A stretch of DNA of 64,000 bases from an uncultured Gemmiger sp. (GTDB lineage Bacteria > Bacillota > Clostridia > Oscillospirales > Ruminococcaceae), in NCBI GenBank assembly GCA_944388135.1, contig CALXHP010000002.1, positions 1-64,000 on the forward strand. The letters run 5' to 3'. Below are positions 61,933 through 64,000 of this stretch, in pieces. The notes below the pieces were generated by a model. The model was not told the DNA's origin. It made no database searches and saw only the letters and a program-made list of their open reading frames with translations. Each line of letters opens with the position of its first letter. Position 1 is the first letter of the stretch. Made by a program: the position numbers and the translations under genes.

Positions 61933-61987
61933 ATTATATGAGAAAAGTCCGTCTTTTGCAAGCTGCATTTTGTACAAACTTACAAAA
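61933..61987 (-). promoter_or_regulatory. Promoter of the 45-residue gene with upstream dyad
   Basis: Minus-strand TTGCAA (61961-61956), a 17-base spacer and TATAAT (61938-61933). A 7-bp inverted repeat, TTTTGTA and TACAAAA with a six-base centre, lies at 61968-61987 upstream of the -35. Confidence 0.78.
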
Positions 61988-62049
61988 GTTATTTGTATAT
62001 TTTCCACTATTTCGTCACATTGTACATAACGGCGTTGCGTTTGTGCGTC

Positions 62050-62163
62050 TTACGCGGACAGTTCCTCCCACGCCTCCTGCATGGTGTCCGCAGAGAAAAG
62101 GAACTCACCGTACTCGGAATAGACCTCGATGTGGCCGCCGACATATCGGAACTGCTGGGTCAT
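62050..62163 (-). CDS. 37-residue small protein of unknown function
   Basis: Starts MTQQFRYVGGHIEVYSEYGE and ends EAWEELSA. Looks like one beta hairpin plus a helix. AAAGGCGG lies before the ATG; a longer in-frame start at 62241 lacks a site. A TATACT box lies about 30 bases before the ATG. Moderate support. Confidence 0.5.
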   Translation of the reverse strand: MTQQFRYVGGHIEVYSEYGEFLFSADTMQEAWEELSA

Positions 62164-62251
62164 GGTTGGGTACCGCCTTTCGTTTTTGATGCTTTCAGTA
62201 TACAGCATCAGCAGTCCCAAAATCCGTACTATCAACGGCAATTGCCCAAGG

Positions 62252-62638
62252 TCAGGTACAATAAACCGGACGGATAGTGGCCCGATGGGTCACACGCAGT
62301 ACCAGGATCACCCAGCCGCAAAGCACAAACCAGTAAAAACAGTACCGCGGACAGATCAGTCCCGCCAGATTGCCCCATTCATTGCTGTAGTCCCATACCG
62401 CTACATGAAGAAAATCCCGGCAGATCAAACCGATGAGGACTTCCAGGGTGCTGGTCCCCATCGCCCCTGCGCCCGCCGCCAGGGGCAGCGCCAACCGTCG
62501 GGCTGCCAGCCACTGCAAAAAACAAAGGCAGATTCCCCCGGCCAGAAACATCGTCCAGTGGCTGCTGCCCCGCCACGCCAGTTCAATGGCCAGATATCCG
62601 CCGCCCCCCAGCAAAAAGATACTCATTCTTTCCAACAT
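62252..62638 (-). CDS. Small membrane protein, putative ABC transporter type IV (CmpB-like)
   Basis: 128 residues with four hydrophobic segments. TSTLEVLIGLICRDFLHVAVWDYSNEWGNLAGLICPRYCFYWF matches the conserved WDYSN...N..G.IC pattern of PF06541. The start MLERMSIFLL follows GGGAGG by five bases. Its ribosome-binding site is inside a hairpin with upstream sequence. Function in the family is unknown. Confidence 0.72.
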   Translation of the reverse strand: MLERMSIFLLGGGGYLAIELAWRGSSHWTMFLAGGICLCFLQWLAARRLALPLAAGAGAMGTSTLEVLIGLICRDFLHVAVWDYSNEWGNLAGLICPRYCFYWFVLCGWVILVLRVTHRATIRPVYCT

Positions 62639-62642
62639 AAAA

Positions 62643-62688
62643 GCCTCCCATGCATACCGGTGTGTTGCCACTAGTATGCGCGGGAGGC
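62643..62688 (-). promoter_or_regulatory. Hairpin overlapping the ribosome-binding site of the CmpB-like gene
   Basis: On the minus strand GCCTCCC-GC-GCATAC pairs with GTATGC-AT-GGGAGGC (7 and 6 pairs, a two-base internal loop), then TTTTATG. The 3' arm holds the GGGAGG. It lies between pncB and this gene and may be a weak terminator or a translational switch. Confidence 0.65.
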
Positions 62689-62714
62689 GTGGTTTGTAAC
62701 CCTATTGTAACGAA

Positions 62715-64000
62715 TTATTTGGAGAGTTTTTTCAGCAGGGCACTGCGGGTATCCCACAGTTTCTGGCTCAGGTCCACATAATAGCGGTGGGGATTTTCAA
62801 AACGCTTTACTTCATCCCACAGCGTGTTGACCTGGGCTTTGCAGAACTTTTTGATATCATCCAGGCTGGGACTTTCGTAGACCCGCTTGCCGTTCTGGTA
62901 GATGGGGGTGGAGAGGCACCGGGCCGTGCAATGAACGTAGGTGCATTCCTTCCAGGTCTCGATGGGGTCAAACAGCGTGATGCCGTGCTGGGTTTCCACC
63001 TGCTCGTCGGCCATGGTGATCAGGTCAGCCATGGCTTTGCCATCTTCGTCGTAGATGCGCCAGACCTTTTTCAGGCAGGGGATCGTCATCTTTTCCGCCG
63101 ACTCGGACAACTTCATCTTGGGGGTGTAGCTGCCGTCCTCTTCCTTGACGGCTGCCAGCTTGTACACACCGCCGAACACAGGGTCACTCTTGGCGGTGAT
63201 CATGTTTTCGCCGATGCCGAAGCCGTCCACCCGGGCCCCCTGGAGGATCAGGTCGCGGACCAGATACTCATCCAGGCTGTTGGAGGCGCAGATGGTGCAG
63301 TCGGGATAACCCGCTGCATCCAGCATCTTCCGGGCCTTCTTGGAGAGATAGGCAATATCGCCGGAGTCGATGCGGATGCCTTTGGGGCGCTTGCCCATGG
63401 GTTTGAGAACCTCGTCAAACACCTTGATGGCATCGGGCACACCATGGCGCAGCACGTTATAAGTATCCACCAGCAGTACGCAGGCGTCGGGGTACATCTC
63501 AGCGTATTTCTTGAATGCCTCGTACTCGCTGGGGAACATCTGGACCCAGCTGTGGGCCATAGTGCCGGAAGCCGGAATGCCGAAATCCCGGGCGGCCATC
63601 ACGCAGGAGGTGGAGCCGCAGCCGCCGATGTAAGAGGCCCGGGCGCCATAGTAGGCGGCGTCATACCCCTGGGCACGGCGGGCACCGAATTCCATGACAG
63701 GACGCCCTGCCGCCGCACGGACAATGCGGTTGGCCTTGGTGGCAATCAGGCACTGATGGTTGAAAGTCACCAGCAACAGGGTTTCCAGCAGCTGGCACTC
63801 AATGGCCGGGCCTTCCACCGTGACGATGGGCTCCTGGGGGAAGATGGGCGTACCTTCCTCAATAGCCCAGATGTTGCAGTGCAGCCGGAAATCCGCCAGG
63901 TAGGCGAGGAACCTTTCATCGAACACGCCGGTGGAGCGCAGATACTCGATATCCTCGGCGGTAAATTTCAGATTGTCCACCGCCTCAATAAACTGCTGCA
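62715..64000 (-). CDS. pncB: Nicotinate phosphoribosyltransferase, 5' end beyond the window
   Basis: 428 visible codons. Makes nicotinate mononucleotide for NAD salvage. TFNHQCLIATKANRIVRAA, MEFGARRAQGYDAAYYGARA, GTMAHSWVQMFPSE, RIDSGDIAYLSKKAR and DGFGIGENM are family signatures. The frame runs to the right edge (QQFIEAVDNLKFTAEDIEYL). The usual first 60-70 residues, with the LTDLYELTM motif, are therefore outside. It is not broken, only cut by the window. Confidence 0.93.
   Translation of the reverse strand, partial: QQFIEAVDNLKFTAEDIEYLRSTGVFDERFLAYLADFRLHCNIWAIEEGTPIFPQEPIVTVEGPAIECQLLETLLLVTFNHQCLIATKANRIVRAAAGRPVMEFGARRAQGYDAAYYGARASYIGGCGSTSCVMAARDFGIPASGTMAHSWVQMFPSEYEAFKKYAEMYPDACVLLVDTYNVLRHGVPDAIKVFDEVLKPMGKRPKGIRIDSGDIAYLSKKARKMLDAAGYPDCTICASNSLDEYLVRDLILQGARVDGFGIGENMITAKSDPVFGGVYKLAAVKEEDGSYTPKMKLSESAEKMTIPCLKKVWRIYDEDGKAMADLITMADEQVETQHGITLFDPIETWKECTYVHCTARCLSTPIYQNGKRVYESPSLDDIKKFCKAQVNTLWDEVKRFENPHRYYVDLSQKLWDTRSALLKKLSK

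Overview
The window looks like chromosomal DNA of a high-GC gut clostridium of the Oscillospiraceae/Ruminococcaceae (Faecalibacterium, Gemmiger or Subdoligranulum type). The reasons are strong AGGAGG ribosome-binding sites, sigma-A promoters of TTGACA-17-TATAAT type, the Firmicutes gene order rimP-nusA-ylxR-ylxQ-infB-rbfA-nrnA-truB-ribF/rpsO/pnp, a single-chain glycyl-tRNA synthetase, CarD, SdpR/SdpI, a lone acetate kinase, and many lipoproteins with no outer-membrane genes. The assignment is by gene content, not by a search. Most of the window is core chromosome. Only the first 85 bases look mobile: the end of an IS3-family element.

Layout. 1-2.9 kb: IS end, GH13 glycosidase, membrane protein, polysaccharide deacetylase. 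3-5.8 kb: TrkH-TrkA potassium uptake. 6-7.6 kb: IMP dehydrogenase, divergent from an O-antigen-ligase-like membrane protein (7.8-9 kb). 9.1 kb: tRNA-Leu. 9.3-13.4 kb: a lipoprotein and a CIRCE-controlled clpB. 13.5-20.3 kb: one operon of response regulator, sensor kinase, anchored protein and three tandem paralogous Cys-rich lipoproteins. 20.3-25.3 kb: ferredoxin-type aldo/keto reductase with a MerR-type promoter, lipoprotein prolyl isomerase, sdpRI, CarD, and a phosphoribosyltransferase-like protein. 25.5-27.4 kb: DnaD-DnaC helicase loading. 27.5-27.7 kb: tRNA-Gln and tRNA-Pro. 27.9-36 kb: phosphofructokinase, tyrosine phosphatase, 1-phosphofructokinase, lipoprotein, GltD-like oxidoreductase, TmcAL, acetate kinase. 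36-47 kb: the RNA/translation block (pnp, rpsO, ribF, truB, nrnA, rbfA, infB, ylxQ, ylxR, nusA, rimP). 47.2-49.4 kb: PadR/DUF2812 pair and a bicistron of two small proteins. 49.8-54.5 kb: aminopeptidase, murC, a small protein, glyS. 54.5-58.4 kb: mazF, acyltransferase, acpS, nitroreductase, cca. 58.4-64 kb: MerR regulator, HAD phosphatase, glycosyltransferase, two very small genes, a CmpB-like membrane protein, and a truncated nicotinate phosphoribosyltransferase.

How the parts work together. The 36-47 kb block couples transcription elongation (NusA), ribosome maturation (RimP, RbfA, S15), initiation (IF2), tRNA pseudouridylation and RNA turnover (PNPase, NrnA); its leader carries a terminator-like hairpin fit for NusA feedback. 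Local regulation is unusually legible: CIRCE at clpB, an 11-bp perfect operator at sdpR, paired palindromes at padR, two different 19-bp-spacer MerR promoters, and a 19-bp palindrome at the phosphofructokinase start.

Most notable are two places (mazF and the CmpB-like gene) where a terminator-like hairpin contains the Shine-Dalgarno sequence of the next gene; an orphan MazF beside acpS without alr or antitoxin; small genes of 30, 37 and 45 codons; and the kinase-linked lipoprotein triplet.
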